Below are positions 54,104 through 64,000 of a DNA stretch of 64,000 nt, in pieces. The DNA is taken from positions 97,845 to 161,844 of the forward strand of contig NZ_KV817784.1 of assembly GCF_001814775.1 (NCBI RefSeq), read 5' to 3'. Made by a program: the position numbers and the translations under genes. The notes below the pieces were generated by a model. It saw nothing but the letters and a program-made list of their open reading frames with translations, ran no database searches and was not told the DNA's origin. Numbering within the stretch: position 1 is the stretch's first letter; every line of letters begins with the position of its first letter. The stretch comes from Streptococcus sp. HMSC067H01. Lineage in GTDB: Bacteria > Bacillota > Bacilli > Lactobacillales > Streptococcaceae.

Positions 54104-54973
54104 GTGGAGAAACTTATTAAAGAAAAGATTGCTTCTTTATTATCGGAAGAAGAGGATATTCTCAGTGTTGAGCAACTAGGTGGGATGACCAATCAAAACT
54201 ATCTAGTCAAGACGACTGCAAACCAGTATATCGTTAAGTTTTTCGGTAAAGGTACAGATAAATTAATCGATCGCCAGAATGAGAAGTTCAATCTTGAATT
54301 GTTGAAAGATTTGAAATTAGATGTAGAAAATTATCTTTTCGATATTGAAGCTGGTATCAAAGTTAATCAGTACATTGAAAATGCTGAGACACTTGATTCA
54401 GCTACCATTAAAACCAAATTTGAAAAGATTGCACCAATTCTACAAACGATCCATGCTTCTGGTAAAGAATTAAAAGGAGAATTTGCTCCTTTTGAGGAAA
54501 TCAAAAAATATGAATCATTGATTCAAGGAGAGATTTACTATCCAAACTATGAAGCTGTCAGGAAATCTGTATTTTCTCTGAAAGAAGAGCTTGAACAAAT
54601 TGGAATTGATAAGAAATCATGTCATATTGATTTGGTTCCTGAAAACTTTATTGAAGCACCAGATGGACATCTTTATCTCATTGATTGGGAATATTCTTCT
54701 ATGAATGATCCTATGTGGGATTTGGCAGCCCTCTTCCTAGAATCTGAATTTACAAGTGCAGAAGAAGAAGACTTTTTAAGTCATTATGAGAGTGACAAGA
54801 CTCCAGTTTCAAGGGAGAAGATTCGTATTTACAAAATCTTGCAAGATATCATTTGGAGTCTTTGGACTATTTACAAAGAAGAAAATGGTGCAGATTTCGG
54901 AGATTACGGAATCTCTCGTTACAATAGAGCAGTAAAAGAATTAGAGTCTGAAGGAGAATTAAATGAAAACTAA
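54104..54973 (+). CDS. licA: Choline kinase LicA
   Basis: Phosphorylates choline on entry. 289 residues from GTG 54104; GGAGG (54093-54097) lies six bases upstream. Kinase motifs: LGGMTNQNYLVK, CHIDLVPENFIE (catalytic loop, H-x-D-x4-N), LIDWEYSSMNDPMWDLA. Overlaps licB by 11 bases, so the genes are coupled. Confidence 0.92.
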   Translation: MEKLIKEKIASLLSEEEDILSVEQLGGMTNQNYLVKTTANQYIVKFFGKGTDKLIDRQNEKFNLELLKDLKLDVENYLFDIEAGIKVNQYIENAETLDSATIKTKFEKIAPILQTIHASGKELKGEFAPFEEIKKYESLIQGEIYYPNYEAVRKSVFSLKEELEQIGIDKKSCHIDLVPENFIEAPDGHLYLIDWEYSSMNDPMWDLAALFLESEFTSAEEEDFLSHYESDKTPVSREKIRIYKILQDIIWSLWTIYKEENGADFGDYGISRYNRAVKELESEGELNEN

Positions 54974-55841
54974 AAATGGAGTTTCTTTTGGGCTACTATC
55001 AGGTGTGTTCTGGGGATTAGGATTAACTATTAGTGCTTATATCTTTTCAATCTTTACTGAGCTTTCGCCTTTTGTAGTAGCAGCAGCACACGATTTTCTG
55101 AGTATTTTTATCTTGCTAGGATATCTTCTCGTTAAAGAAGGAAAGGTACGTTTTTCAATCTTCTTGAACATTCGAAATGTCAGTGTTATTATCGGAGCAC
55201 TATTGGCTGGGCCAATAGGCATGCAGGCCAATCTCTATGCAGTCAAATATATCGGTAGTTCATTAGCATCCTCAGTTTCAGCTATTTATCCTGCAGTATC
55301 TGTCATTCTCGCTTTCTTTTTCTTAAAGCATAAGGTTTCTAAGAATACAGTATTTGGAATCTTATTAATCATTGCAGGCATTATTGCTCAGACCTACAAG
55401 GTTGAACAAGTCAATTCTTTCTATATCGGAATTCTTTGTGCCTTAATTTGTGCTCTTGCTTGGGGGAGTGAAAGTGTTCTAAGCTCATTTGCTATGGAAA
55501 GTGATCTCAGTGAACTTGAAGCCCTCTTGATTCGACAAGTAACTTCCTTCCTGTCCTATCTTGTTATTGTTCTCTTCTCGCATCATTCATTTGCAGAAGT
55601 GGCAAACGGACAATTGTTGGGACTTCTGATTGTCTTTGCAGCATGTAATATGATTTCTTATCTAGCCTACTATATGGCTATTAATCGATTGCAACCAGCA
55701 AAAGCAACAGGTTTAAATGTGAGTTATGTAGTCTGGACTGTATTGTTTGCAGCAATTTTCTTGGGTTCACCCCTTAATTTACTAACCATCATTACTTCAC
55801 TTATCGTAATGGCTGGTGTTTATATTATTATTAAAGAATAA
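54963..55841 (+). CDS. licB: Choline permease LicB
   Basis: 292 residues, ten membrane segments in two EamA repeats (DMT superfamily). Imports choline for phosphocholine decoration. GAAGGAG precedes the ATG. licC starts 12 bases downstream. Confidence 0.9.
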   Translation: MKTKNGVSFGLLSGVFWGLGLTISAYIFSIFTELSPFVVAAAHDFLSIFILLGYLLVKEGKVRFSIFLNIRNVSVIIGALLAGPIGMQANLYAVKYIGSSLASSVSAIYPAVSVILAFFFLKHKVSKNTVFGILLIIAGIIAQTYKVEQVNSFYIGILCALICALAWGSESVLSSFAMESDLSELEALLIRQVTSFLSYLVIVLFSHHSFAEVANGQLLGLLIVFAACNMISYLAYYMAINRLQPAKATGLNVSYVVWTVLFAAIFLGSPLNLLTIITSLIVMAGVYIIIKE

Positions 55842-55853
55842 AGGAGAAAACGC

Positions 55854-56543
55854 GTGAAAGCGATTATCTTAGCAGCGGGCTTGGGAACTCGTTTGAGACC
55901 CATGACGGAAAACACTCCCAAAGCCTTGGTTAAAGTCAATCAAAAACCTTTGGTTGAATATCAAATTGAATTTTTAAAAGAACGTGGAATTGATGATATT
56001 ATCATCGTTGTAGGTTATTTGAAAGAACAATTCGACTACCTTAAAGAAAAATACGGTGTCCGTTTGGTCTTCAATGACAAGTTTGCTGATTACAATAACT
56101 TTTACTCTCTTTACTTGGTAAAAGAAGATCTAGCCAACAGCTACGTTATCGACGCGGATAACTATCTTTTCAAAAATATGTTCCGAAATGATATCGAACG
56201 TTCAACATACTTCAGTGTTTATCGTGAAGATTGTGATAATGAGTGGTTCCTAGTTTACGGTGATGACTTCAAAGTTCAAGATATCATCGTCGATAGCAAA
56301 AATGGACGTATCTTAAGTGGCGTGTCGTTTTGGGATGCTCCAACAGCTGAAAAAATTGTTGGATTTATTGACCAGGCTTATGCAAGCGGCGAGTTTGTTG
56401 AACTCTATTGGGATAACATGGTCAAAGATAATATCAAAGAACTAGATGTTTATGTAGAAGAGTTGGAAGAAAATTCTATCTACGAAATTGACAGTGTCAA
56501 AGATTATCAAAAATTGGAGAAAATTTTGTCTTCACAAAAATAA
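55854..56543 (+). CDS. licC: CTP:phosphocholine cytidylyltransferase LicC
   Basis: 229 residues from GTG 55854 after AAGGAG. Nucleotidyltransferase motif LAAGLGTRLRPMTENTPKAL, then VDADNYLF. Makes CDP-choline. In pneumococcus, tacF, licD1 and licD2 flank this operon; they are not present in this window. Confidence 0.93.
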   Translation: MKAIILAAGLGTRLRPMTENTPKALVKVNQKPLVEYQIEFLKERGIDDIIIVVGYLKEQFDYLKEKYGVRLVFNDKFADYNNFYSLYLVKEDLANSYVIDADNYLFKNMFRNDIERSTYFSVYREDCDNEWFLVYGDDFKVQDIIVDSKNGRILSGVSFWDAPTAEKIVGFIDQAYASGEFVELYWDNMVKDNIKELDVYVEELEENSIYEIDSVKDYQKLEKILSSQK

Positions 56544-56579
56544 GCAACTTTTATAAACTGATACCTTACCTATTTTTAC

Positions 56580-56608
56580 TTGACTTTTCATGTTTGATAC
56601 AGTATACT
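56580..56608 (+). promoter_or_regulatory. pyrKD promoter
   Basis: TTGACT (56580-56585), 17 bases, TATACT (56603-56608). Precedes the PyrR attenuator. Confidence 0.75.
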
Positions 56609-56625
56609 AGTGAAAATTTAACCTT

Positions 56626-56756
56626 TAAGGGAAGTCCAGAGAGACTCACAAGGTGTCAGAGAAAAGAAGCTACAACTGAAACAAGTAAGCGAATGCTTAT
56701 TTGGTACTTTTGTGCAAATATCTTAACTGAAACCTTGCAATTGCAAGGTTTTTCTT
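56626..56756 (+). promoter_or_regulatory. PyrR-binding attenuator leader
   Basis: AAGTCCAGAGAGACTCACAAG (given in two overlapping parts: AGTCCAGAGAGACT at 56633-56646, and CACAAGG following) matches the PyrR RNA-binding consensus. It is followed by a terminator at 56730-56755. UMP-bound PyrR would stabilise the anti-antiterminator and stop transcription before pyrK. Confidence 0.88.
56730..56755 (+). terminator. pyr attenuator terminator
   Basis: AAACCTTGCAA-TTGCAAGGTTT is a perfect self-complementary stem followed by a T-rich run. Confidence 0.9.
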
Positions 56757-56791
56757 TATCTGATCCCATTAAAATTTAAGGAGGAAAAGTT

Positions 56792-58541
<1,750 letters not shown>

Positions 58542-58590
58542 GTTTTATGCCTTATATTAAGCCTAAATTGTTTTGAAAGCGCCATTTTTC

Positions 58591-58609
58591 TGGTATAATA
58601 AATACTATG
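58591..58609 (+). promoter_or_regulatory. ribF promoter, start codon at predicted +1 (leaderless)
   Basis: TGG-TATAAT (hexamer 58594-58599), seven bases, ATG 58607. No ribosome site upstream. Confidence 0.6.
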
Positions 58610-59518
58610 ATTATTACAGTACCTATTAAAACAGAAAAAGACATTGCAACACCAGGACCAAACGTCCTTGTATTAGGTTATTTTGATGGAGTTCACCTTG
58701 GACATCAAAAATTATTTGACATAGCTTCTAAGATTGCTGCTGAAAAGCGCCAGGGAGTAGCTCTAGTAACCTTTAACGAATCACCAAAACTAACCCTTAA
58801 TCCGTACTCACCTGAACACTTATTGCATATTTTGAATGCTAGTGAACGGGAGCGTAGATTGAAGCGAGCTGGAGTTGAAAGCTTGTACTTGATGGATTTT
58901 TCTAGTCGAGTTGCAAACATGACTGCTCAAGAATTCATTGATACCTACATCAAGGAAGCAAAGGCAGATACTATTGTGGTTGGTTTTGACTATACTCTTG
59001 GTTCAGATAGAAAAACAGCTGAGGATTTAAAAGAACTCTTCCATGGTGAAGTGATTATCGTTCCACCAGTTGAGGACGAAAAAGGGAAAATTAGTTCTAC
59101 ACGAATTCGTCAAGCCATCTTAGAGGGTGATGTGAAAGAAGCTAGAAAACTTCTTGGTGCGCCACTGCCAACTAGAGGTGTAGTGGTTCACGGAAATGCT
59201 CGAGGTCGAACAATTGGCTTTCCTACAGCCAATCTAGTCAATTTGGATCGGACTTATATGCCGGCTGATGGTGTCTATGCTGTTGATGTTGAAATTCAGA
59301 GAAAAGTCTATCGTGGAATGGCTAGTCTAGGAAAAAATGTGACCTTTGATGGTGAAGAAGAGCGCTTTGAAGTTCATATCTTTGATTTTTCTGATGACAT
59401 CTATGGCGAAACTGTAAATGTATATTGGTTAGACCGTATCCGTGACATGGTAAAATTCGATAGTATAGATCAATTAGTCAAGCAACTTAAGCAAGATGAA
59501 CAGATGGCAAGAAAATAG
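58607..59518 (+). CDS. ribF: Bifunctional riboflavin kinase / FMN adenylyltransferase RibF
   Basis: 303 residues. N-terminal FAD synthetase domain: VLGYFDGVHLGHQKLF, FDYTLGSDRKT, ISSTRIRQAI. C-terminal flavokinase domain: GNARGRTIGFPTANL, PADGVYAV. Makes FMN and FAD, supplying PyrD and PyrK among others. Predicted leaderless start. Confidence 0.95.
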   Translation: MIITVPIKTEKDIATPGPNVLVLGYFDGVHLGHQKLFDIASKIAAEKRQGVALVTFNESPKLTLNPYSPEHLLHILNASERERRLKRAGVESLYLMDFSSRVANMTAQEFIDTYIKEAKADTIVVGFDYTLGSDRKTAEDLKELFHGEVIIVPPVEDEKGKISSTRIRQAILEGDVKEARKLLGAPLPTRGVVVHGNARGRTIGFPTANLVNLDRTYMPADGVYAVDVEIQRKVYRGMASLGKNVTFDGEEERFEVHIFDFSDDIYGETVNVYWLDRIRDMVKFDSIDQLVKQLKQDEQMARK

Positions 59519-59533
59519 GATTTGAAATGATAG

Positions 59534-59565
59534 GAGAGTTTGAGATTATCTCAAGCTCTTTTTTT
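59534..59565 (+). terminator. ribF terminator
   Basis: GAGTTTGAGA-TTA-TCTCAAGCTC followed by T7. Confidence 0.85.
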
Positions 59566-59656
59566 GAAATATCATATATTATTTTCGGTAATCGCTTTCT
59601 TTCCCAATTTAATAGTATTTGTGTTTAAGATGATTATTGAAATTTATAGGAATTTT

Positions 59657-59665
59657 TGCTATAAT
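59657..59665 (+). promoter_or_regulatory. Promoter of the gene at 59693
   Basis: TGC-TATAAT (hexamer at 59660-59665), 27 bases before the start codon. Confidence 0.6.
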
Positions 59666-59692
59666 TTAATCATCAAACTAAAGGAGATTATG

Positions 59693-60661
59693 ATGTTTAA
59701 AGAAAAAAGAAATAAAGGCTTTATTTCAGGGCTTATTCTTTCACTAGTTTTCTTTGCTTTTTCTGCAGGAACTGTCTTCATGTGGAATCATCACCAGCAT
59801 CCAATGGATCCATTTTCAGATGATACTCGGTCAGGTAAAGAAGTTACTATGACTGTCTATGATATCTATCCAGAAGTAGTTGGAGAAGTTGATGGTGGAA
59901 GTGTTTTATACCTTGTGCAATATAGCAATGATGGTGATGGTAAATTTGCAGTTGTAGAGGCTAAAGAAAATGATAAAGAGATTCAAAAACTTATGGAACA
60001 AGCTGCAACTGAAACACTTATAGATAATCCAGCTACTCTAGTAGGTACACAGTTACAACCTCTAAGTAAAAATGTTAACAACAAATCTCGAAATAATAGA
60101 ATTGTAGACTTATCTGGCTTTCTTGACTCTATACTTGAACCTGATTCAACTGTTGCATTGAACATGAACTCAAGTGTCTATCTAAGTTTGACTGAACACT
60201 CAAAAGATGGCTGGTGGCATCTCATAAGTGCTGCAATTTTTGGAGGAATTGGACTATTTACATTAGTGGGTGCCTTTCTTCTTCGTAAAAAATCTATCGC
60301 AGCTTTTGAAGAGCTTTATCAAGCCTATCCTGAATTGCAAGGAAATGTTGAAAATCTAACTGGTTTGGCAGAATTTTATGATGAGAGTCTAAAGGTAATC
60401 CTCTATAAAAATCATCTCATCACTTACTATAAAGGAACGCAAGCTTTAGACCTACGAGATGTTGAGCAACTTTATCTAGTTGAAACGAGAATTAACCGTT
60501 CCCTAATCACAAATAAAGTCTACCAGTTCTGCTATGTTCGTAAGAATGCTAAGAAAAAACAAGACATGACCTTGAAAACAACTAAAACAGTTCAAGAGCA
60601 ACTGGAAGAACTTTGGGATTTAATAGCAGATAAGTTTCCAGATATTCATATAGGAGTTTAA
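59693..60661 (+). CDS. Unknown two-helix membrane protein
   Basis: 322 residues from ATG 59693 (AAGGAG six bases upstream); the adjoining ATG at 59690 is also possible. The longer frame from 59540 includes the terminator and promoter and is rejected. Two membrane helices (about 10-30 and 180-200) flank an extracellular domain of about 150 residues; the C-terminal cytosolic domain has VILYKNHLITYYKGTQALDLRDVEQLYLVETR, similar to a PH-like domain. No function recognised. Confidence 0.7.
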   Translation: MFKEKRNKGFISGLILSLVFFAFSAGTVFMWNHHQHPMDPFSDDTRSGKEVTMTVYDIYPEVVGEVDGGSVLYLVQYSNDGDGKFAVVEAKENDKEIQKLMEQAATETLIDNPATLVGTQLQPLSKNVNNKSRNNRIVDLSGFLDSILEPDSTVALNMNSSVYLSLTEHSKDGWWHLISAAIFGGIGLFTLVGAFLLRKKSIAAFEELYQAYPELQGNVENLTGLAEFYDESLKVILYKNHLITYYKGTQALDLRDVEQLYLVETRINRSLITNKVYQFCYVRKNAKKKQDMTLKTTKTVQEQLEELWDLIADKFPDIHIGV

Positions 60662-60665
60662 TAGC

Positions 60666-60690
60666 AAAGCATCGATTTTCGATGCTTTTT
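60666..60690 (+). terminator. Terminator after the gene at 59693
   Basis: AAAGCATCGA-TTT-TCGATGCTTTTT, perfect stem with T tract. Confidence 0.9.
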
Positions 60691-61057
60691 ATGTATATGA
60701 TAATTTGTCATAATTTTTAATAATTTGATTAGATTTTAGAGGAAATTATAAAATCAATTTATCGGCATGTTGTTATAAAGTTTACGAATTTTTGATACAA
60801 ATTAAAAAATATGCAATTATCATTTGAGATTTCAAAAAAAATTCTATAATTTCAACTAAATTATAATACTTGGTAACAAAAATAAAGAGCATGAGTAAGA
60901 ATTTTTAAAGGGTTCAAGATGCTAACAGAGTATAATCAAAGAAGTAGAATTTTATATTATTTTTAAAGTTTATACCATAACATAAAATAAATGCATAAAA
61001 TAAATAAGGTTTTCTTTCTAATTTTTGGTTAAATAATTAGAAAAAATGGTTAAAATG
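60691..61057. other. AT-rich intergenic region before the adhesin
   Basis: About 365 bases, very AT-rich, with no plausible gene or repeat. It may hold binding sites for regulators of the adhesin, but none is recognised. Confidence 0.6.
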
Positions 61058-61066
61058 TGGTAGAAT
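61058..61066 (+). promoter_or_regulatory. Adhesin promoter candidate
   Basis: TGG-TAGAAT (hexamer 61061-61066) lies 51 bases before the ATG, which follows GGAAGGTG. Confidence 0.5.
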
Positions 61067-61117
61067 GTAAGGTAGCATCAATTTTTAAGATTGATAGAAA
61101 AAACGGAAGGTGTATAC

Positions 61118-64000
61118 ATGTTTTTTAAAAGAAATGAAGGTCAATTTAGAGAAACAGATCGTGTTACAAGATTTAAGTTAATCAAGTCTGGTAAACACTG
61201 GTTACGTGCCTCTACATCCCTTTTTGGTTTATTTAAAGTCATTCGTGGCGGAGTGGATACAGCTCAAGTATCAACAGAGATTGTTGAGGAGCGTTCTTCT
61301 ACACCATTGACAGGAATCGATGTCCTTAAGGGGATAGTAGCGGCTGGTTCGGTTATCGGTGGCGGAGCTATCGTTCAGACGCAGGTTTATGCTAATGAAC
61401 AAACAGCAGTAGAAAAAGTAATTGATACAGATAGCACGCTCGTCAATACGGACAAAGTTGTTCTAGGGACAGTTGGGCAAGAAGATCAAGAAACTCCAGC
61501 TTCAGATGTGACTTCTCAGTCTATCAGTGAGAGTGTATCAGTCTCTGAAAGTCATTCTTTATCAGAGTCTTTGTCTACAAGTATTTCTGCATCAGTATCA
61601 GCATCAACTTCTGCATCAACTTCTGCATCGACTTCTGCCTCAACTTCAATTAGTACATCTGAGTCAGTAGCTAAATCAGAAAGTCTTTCTGGGACTGGCT
61701 CTACAAGTCCTACAGTAACAAGCTCGGCAAGTGAGAGTGTTGCTGGCGGAACTACCAAGGCAGAGGATGGAGTAGCAAATAAAGCTAACGCTACAATTAC
61801 CTATAATTCTACAGTAGCTAACTTGAATACTGCTTCAGCAAATGCAGTAGTATCTGACAAAGTCTATGCTAGTGAGGCAACTGTTTTAGCAACTGCTGCA
61901 ACAGGGGTTGTAACTGCGACTGAAACTGACAAAAAACGTGCAGAGCAAGAGAAAAAACTCAAAGGCCTTTCAGATGAGATAGGAACCTATCTCGGTCGAC
62001 TAGGTCATCGTGAAGGAGCAGAGTCTACGCTTCTAAAAGGAAAAGCTACGATTGAAGCTATTCAAAATGCTTTGGCAGATCCTAACGCTGACCTTAACAC
62101 CCTTATCACTGAAGCTACTAGAACACGTAATAGCGTGGTAAACACAGTCCTTCGTGCTAGTTCTGGGGCGCGTGACTACCGTAATGGTCAAGCTTTGACT
62201 TCTTCAAATGACTTTCGTATTCCATTTAATACAAATGCTTCTTTGGGAAATGCAAGTTATGACCCTAAGGCTAAACTAATTGTTACCAATAAAAACCAAG
62301 CAAACTACTTTAAAACATCAGGAACTGCAAATCTAAGTGGTGGTACAGTAACCTTAACACAGAACACAAGTGGGCAAGCCGGTTCCTATACATTGAAAAC
62401 TAAGATAGATATGACTGAGAGCTTCACCCTAAAAGGTAAGATCAATCTTGGAAATTCTTATGAAGGCAATACTACTAATGGTCACTATGGTGGTGATGGG
62501 ATTGCGGCGGTGTTTTCAACTGCCGAACCTGGTGTTATAGGAAATGCTAATGGAAACGGTTCTGGGGCCTCTCTTGGTATGGGAGGAGATAATCTCAAAG
62601 GTTCCTTTGGATTTAAACTGGATACGTGGCATAATACGGGTGCACCGGATGCTGTAAATAAAGCCTCAGCCGATCCAAAGATTAATGGTTATCAAAATGG
62701 AGCATTTGGTGGCTATATCTATAACTACAATGGTAATAACAGAAATGCCCAAGGAACTGTCTATCCAGTAATCCGCACCTTTGAACATTTAAATCAAAAC
62801 CCAACAGATAATTCCTTAAGAGACTACCAGGTTTCTTACAATGGAACGACCAAAGTAATGACCGTTACTTATAATGGTGGTCAAACCTGGTCTATGAATC
62901 TGCAATCAGATAAAATTGCAACTTCAAGGGATATGTTTGTAGATGGTCGTCCAGTTAATACGAATGCTCTCAAACTTGAGAATACCAAAAGAAGTTTGTT
63001 GGACAACGCTGGTAATCCTGAAGAGCTAGCCTTGGCCCTCTTCGCTTCGACAGGCTCTGGAACCAACTTGCAACAATTTAGACTAGAAAAATTTGAATAC
63101 TCTGCTCGTGGTGCCTATGTTACAGTTAATTTCATCGATGCAGATACTGGAGAGGAAATCCCTGGTAAGGATGAGGTGTTTATCCAAGAACTTCCAGGAA
63201 AAACGGTCGATCTTAGTCAATATCTGAACATTAAGGGTTACCAGTTGAAAGCAACAAACGTTGCTACTGCTCGAGGATTTGTGTCAGGAAATAAAGTCGG
63301 AGTTCTTGAAGGGAAACAAGGTATTACCTATGCCTTCCATAAACTCAAACAAAATGAACTTTATAATGCTACACCTAAAGTTCCAACTGTTTATACTTTG
63401 CAAGGGGAAGCTGCGACAGATGTTGCTAATGTAAATAACTTTGTCACTGTTGATCCTGTTGACAGTTCAACACCTGCTGTCACTGGACATAGCATTTCTT
63501 GGGTAACGCCAATCTCTACTAGTGCAACTGGGCCTCAATCAGCTCTAGCACGTGTTACCTATTCTGATAATTCGACAACGGATGTAACAGTCAACTATAC
63601 TGTTTATCCAAAAGTTGAAACCAAAACAAACAATGGTGTGAAAGGTCAATTTTATGCCTTTAAAGCAGTTCCAGGTAGTGATAAAACTGTTGGAGGAAGC
63701 TATGCCAATAATATCGGTGGAAATTCATATCTTTATCTCAATACCGACTCTCTTCCTTCAGGAACAACCTTCTCTTATGAGTATCGTCTGAATAACAATG
63801 CAAGTGCGCAAGTAAGTAGCCAGGGTGGGTCACCTAAATTTAGTGATGTCTGGCATACAACAGGTGCTAATCCTGTGTCACACCATACAACTTACACCGT
63901 AAAAGCGACTTATCCAAATGGACGTTTTGGTACTGTATCATCTAGCAATGCAGCCCTAACAAGTGAAACTAGATTTGACTATACTGTAGTTGATCCGGTA
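61118..64000 (+). CDS. Serine-rich repeat lectin-like adhesin, 5' part
   Basis: 961 codons, open to the window edge. Residues 20-28 read KLIKSGKHW, the KxYKxGKxW-type signal used by glycosylated serine-rich repeat proteins exported by the accessory Sec system (SecA2-SecY2). A hydrophobic stretch ends near VYA-NE. A short Ser-rich region (about 128-195, SAS/STS repeats) is followed by a legume-lectin-like domain (about 350-665: GDGIAAVFSTAEPGVIG, LGMGGDNLKGSFGFKLDTWHN), then a MucBP-like module (VTVNFIDADTGEEIPGKD) and further beta modules. The long Ser-rich stalk and LPXTG end should lie beyond 64000. Likely binds host or bacterial sialylated glycans, as SraP/SasA does. Confidence 0.9.
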   Translation, partial: MFFKRNEGQFRETDRVTRFKLIKSGKHWLRASTSLFGLFKVIRGGVDTAQVSTEIVEERSSTPLTGIDVLKGIVAAGSVIGGGAIVQTQVYANEQTAVEKVIDTDSTLVNTDKVVLGTVGQEDQETPASDVTSQSISESVSVSESHSLSESLSTSISASVSASTSASTSASTSASTSISTSESVAKSESLSGTGSTSPTVTSSASESVAGGTTKAEDGVANKANATITYNSTVANLNTASANAVVSDKVYASEATVLATAATGVVTATETDKKRAEQEKKLKGLSDEIGTYLGRLGHREGAESTLLKGKATIEAIQNALADPNADLNTLITEATRTRNSVVNTVLRASSGARDYRNGQALTSSNDFRIPFNTNASLGNASYDPKAKLIVTNKNQANYFKTSGTANLSGGTVTLTQNTSGQAGSYTLKTKIDMTESFTLKGKINLGNSYEGNTTNGHYGGDGIAAVFSTAEPGVIGNANGNGSGASLGMGGDNLKGSFGFKLDTWHNTGAPDAVNKASADPKINGYQNGAFGGYIYNYNGNNRNAQGTVYPVIRTFEHLNQNPTDNSLRDYQVSYNGTTKVMTVTYNGGQTWSMNLQSDKIATSRDMFVDGRPVNTNALKLENTKRSLLDNAGNPEELALALFASTGSGTNLQQFRLEKFEYSARGAYVTVNFIDADTGEEIPGKDEVFIQELPGKTVDLSQYLNIKGYQLKATNVATARGFVSGNKVGVLEGKQGITYAFHKLKQNELYNATPKVPTVYTLQGEAATDVANVNNFVTVDPVDSSTPAVTGHSISWVTPISTSATGPQSALARVTYSDNSTTDVTVNYTVYPKVETKTNNGVKGQFYAFKAVPGSDKTVGGSYANNIGGNSYLYLNTDSLPSGTTFSYEYRLNNNASAQVSSQGGSPKFSDVWHTTGANPVSHHTTYTVKATYPNGRFGTVSSSNAALTSETRFDYTVVDPV

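Noticed and set aside
56594-56779. 61-codon plus-strand frame
   Set aside because: It covers the PyrR-binding site and attenuator terminator; RNA regulation explains the sequence.
59540-59692. N-terminal extension of the membrane protein at 59693
   Set aside because: This part includes the ribF terminator and the gene's own promoter.
61552-61758. Minus-strand frame rich in Glu/Asp-Val-Ala repeats
   Set aside because: It is the mirror of the serine-codon repeat on the plus strand (SAS/STS codons) and has no ribosome site; not a gene.

Overview
This window is chromosomal DNA from a low-GC Firmicute, almost certainly a mitis-group Streptococcus. Supporting this are the vicR-vicK-vicX trio, rpoD next to dnaG, the cpoA/lafA glycolipid pair, the lic1 phosphocholine teichoic-acid operon with a CiaR box, rocS, a COG4708/preQ1-II unit and a serine-rich lectin adhesin. 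Many blocks match S. pneumoniae gene order as I remember it, but they are joined in a different order. I see no pneumococcal-type BOX repeats, and the EfeUOB-Tat locus points to the sanguinis/infantis/australis side of the group. The species is not resolved.

Layout. 1-245: 3' end of an LPXTG wall protein. 437-8764: prsA, ftsW, ppc, then a tryptophan T-box leader and the trpXYZ transporter. 9028-14319: an AT-rich accessory island of small proteins and gene remnants that looks like a store of orphan immunity genes (two TipC-like, ankyrin, DUF2185, a paralogous pair, two decayed genes). 14423-22063: dnaG-rpoD, an Fe-S assembly factor, the two glycolipid glycosyltransferases, small membrane proteins, obgE. 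22099-24859 (minus): argR and pepX. 25039-29124: mutY and vicRKX. 29161-31337 (minus): a thioredoxin-like protein and phosphoglucomutase. 31490-35500: ABC-F ATPase, Rgg regulator, MFS transporter. 35547-36611 (minus): tRNA-Arg(CCG), mscL, gtrA-like gene. 36663-40573: preQ1-II riboswitch and queT, two unknown genes, two tandem FNT channels. 40654-46853: DUF2130 protein, an inserted HEPN-like gene fused to the start of truB, rocS, an exonuclease and a membrane GDPD. 46894-47193 (minus): YbaB. 47378-52015: EfeO-EfeB-EfeU iron uptake with its own TatC-TatA. 52093-56543: lic1 operon (tarI, tarJ, licA, licB, licC). 56580-58541: PyrR-attenuated pyrK-pyrD. 58607-60661: ribF and an unknown membrane protein. 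61118-64000: the 5' part of a serine-rich repeat adhesin that runs off the window.

How genes work together. RNA leaders tie transport or synthesis to need: T-box for tryptophan uptake, preQ1-II for queuosine precursor uptake, PyrR attenuator for pyrimidine synthesis. TatA/TatC sit with EfeB, whose N-terminus carries a twin-arginine motif, suggesting a one-client Tat system. tarI/tarJ make CDP-ribitol, and licB/licA/licC import choline and activate it to CDP-choline.

Most notable signals: an in-frame loss of the catalytic glycine loop of PEP carboxylase; the orphan immunity island; a HEPN-motif gene inserted before truB; five genes whose start codon lies at the predicted transcription start (leaderless); and a 15-codon basic mini-ORF with a strong ribosome site just after the T-box terminator.
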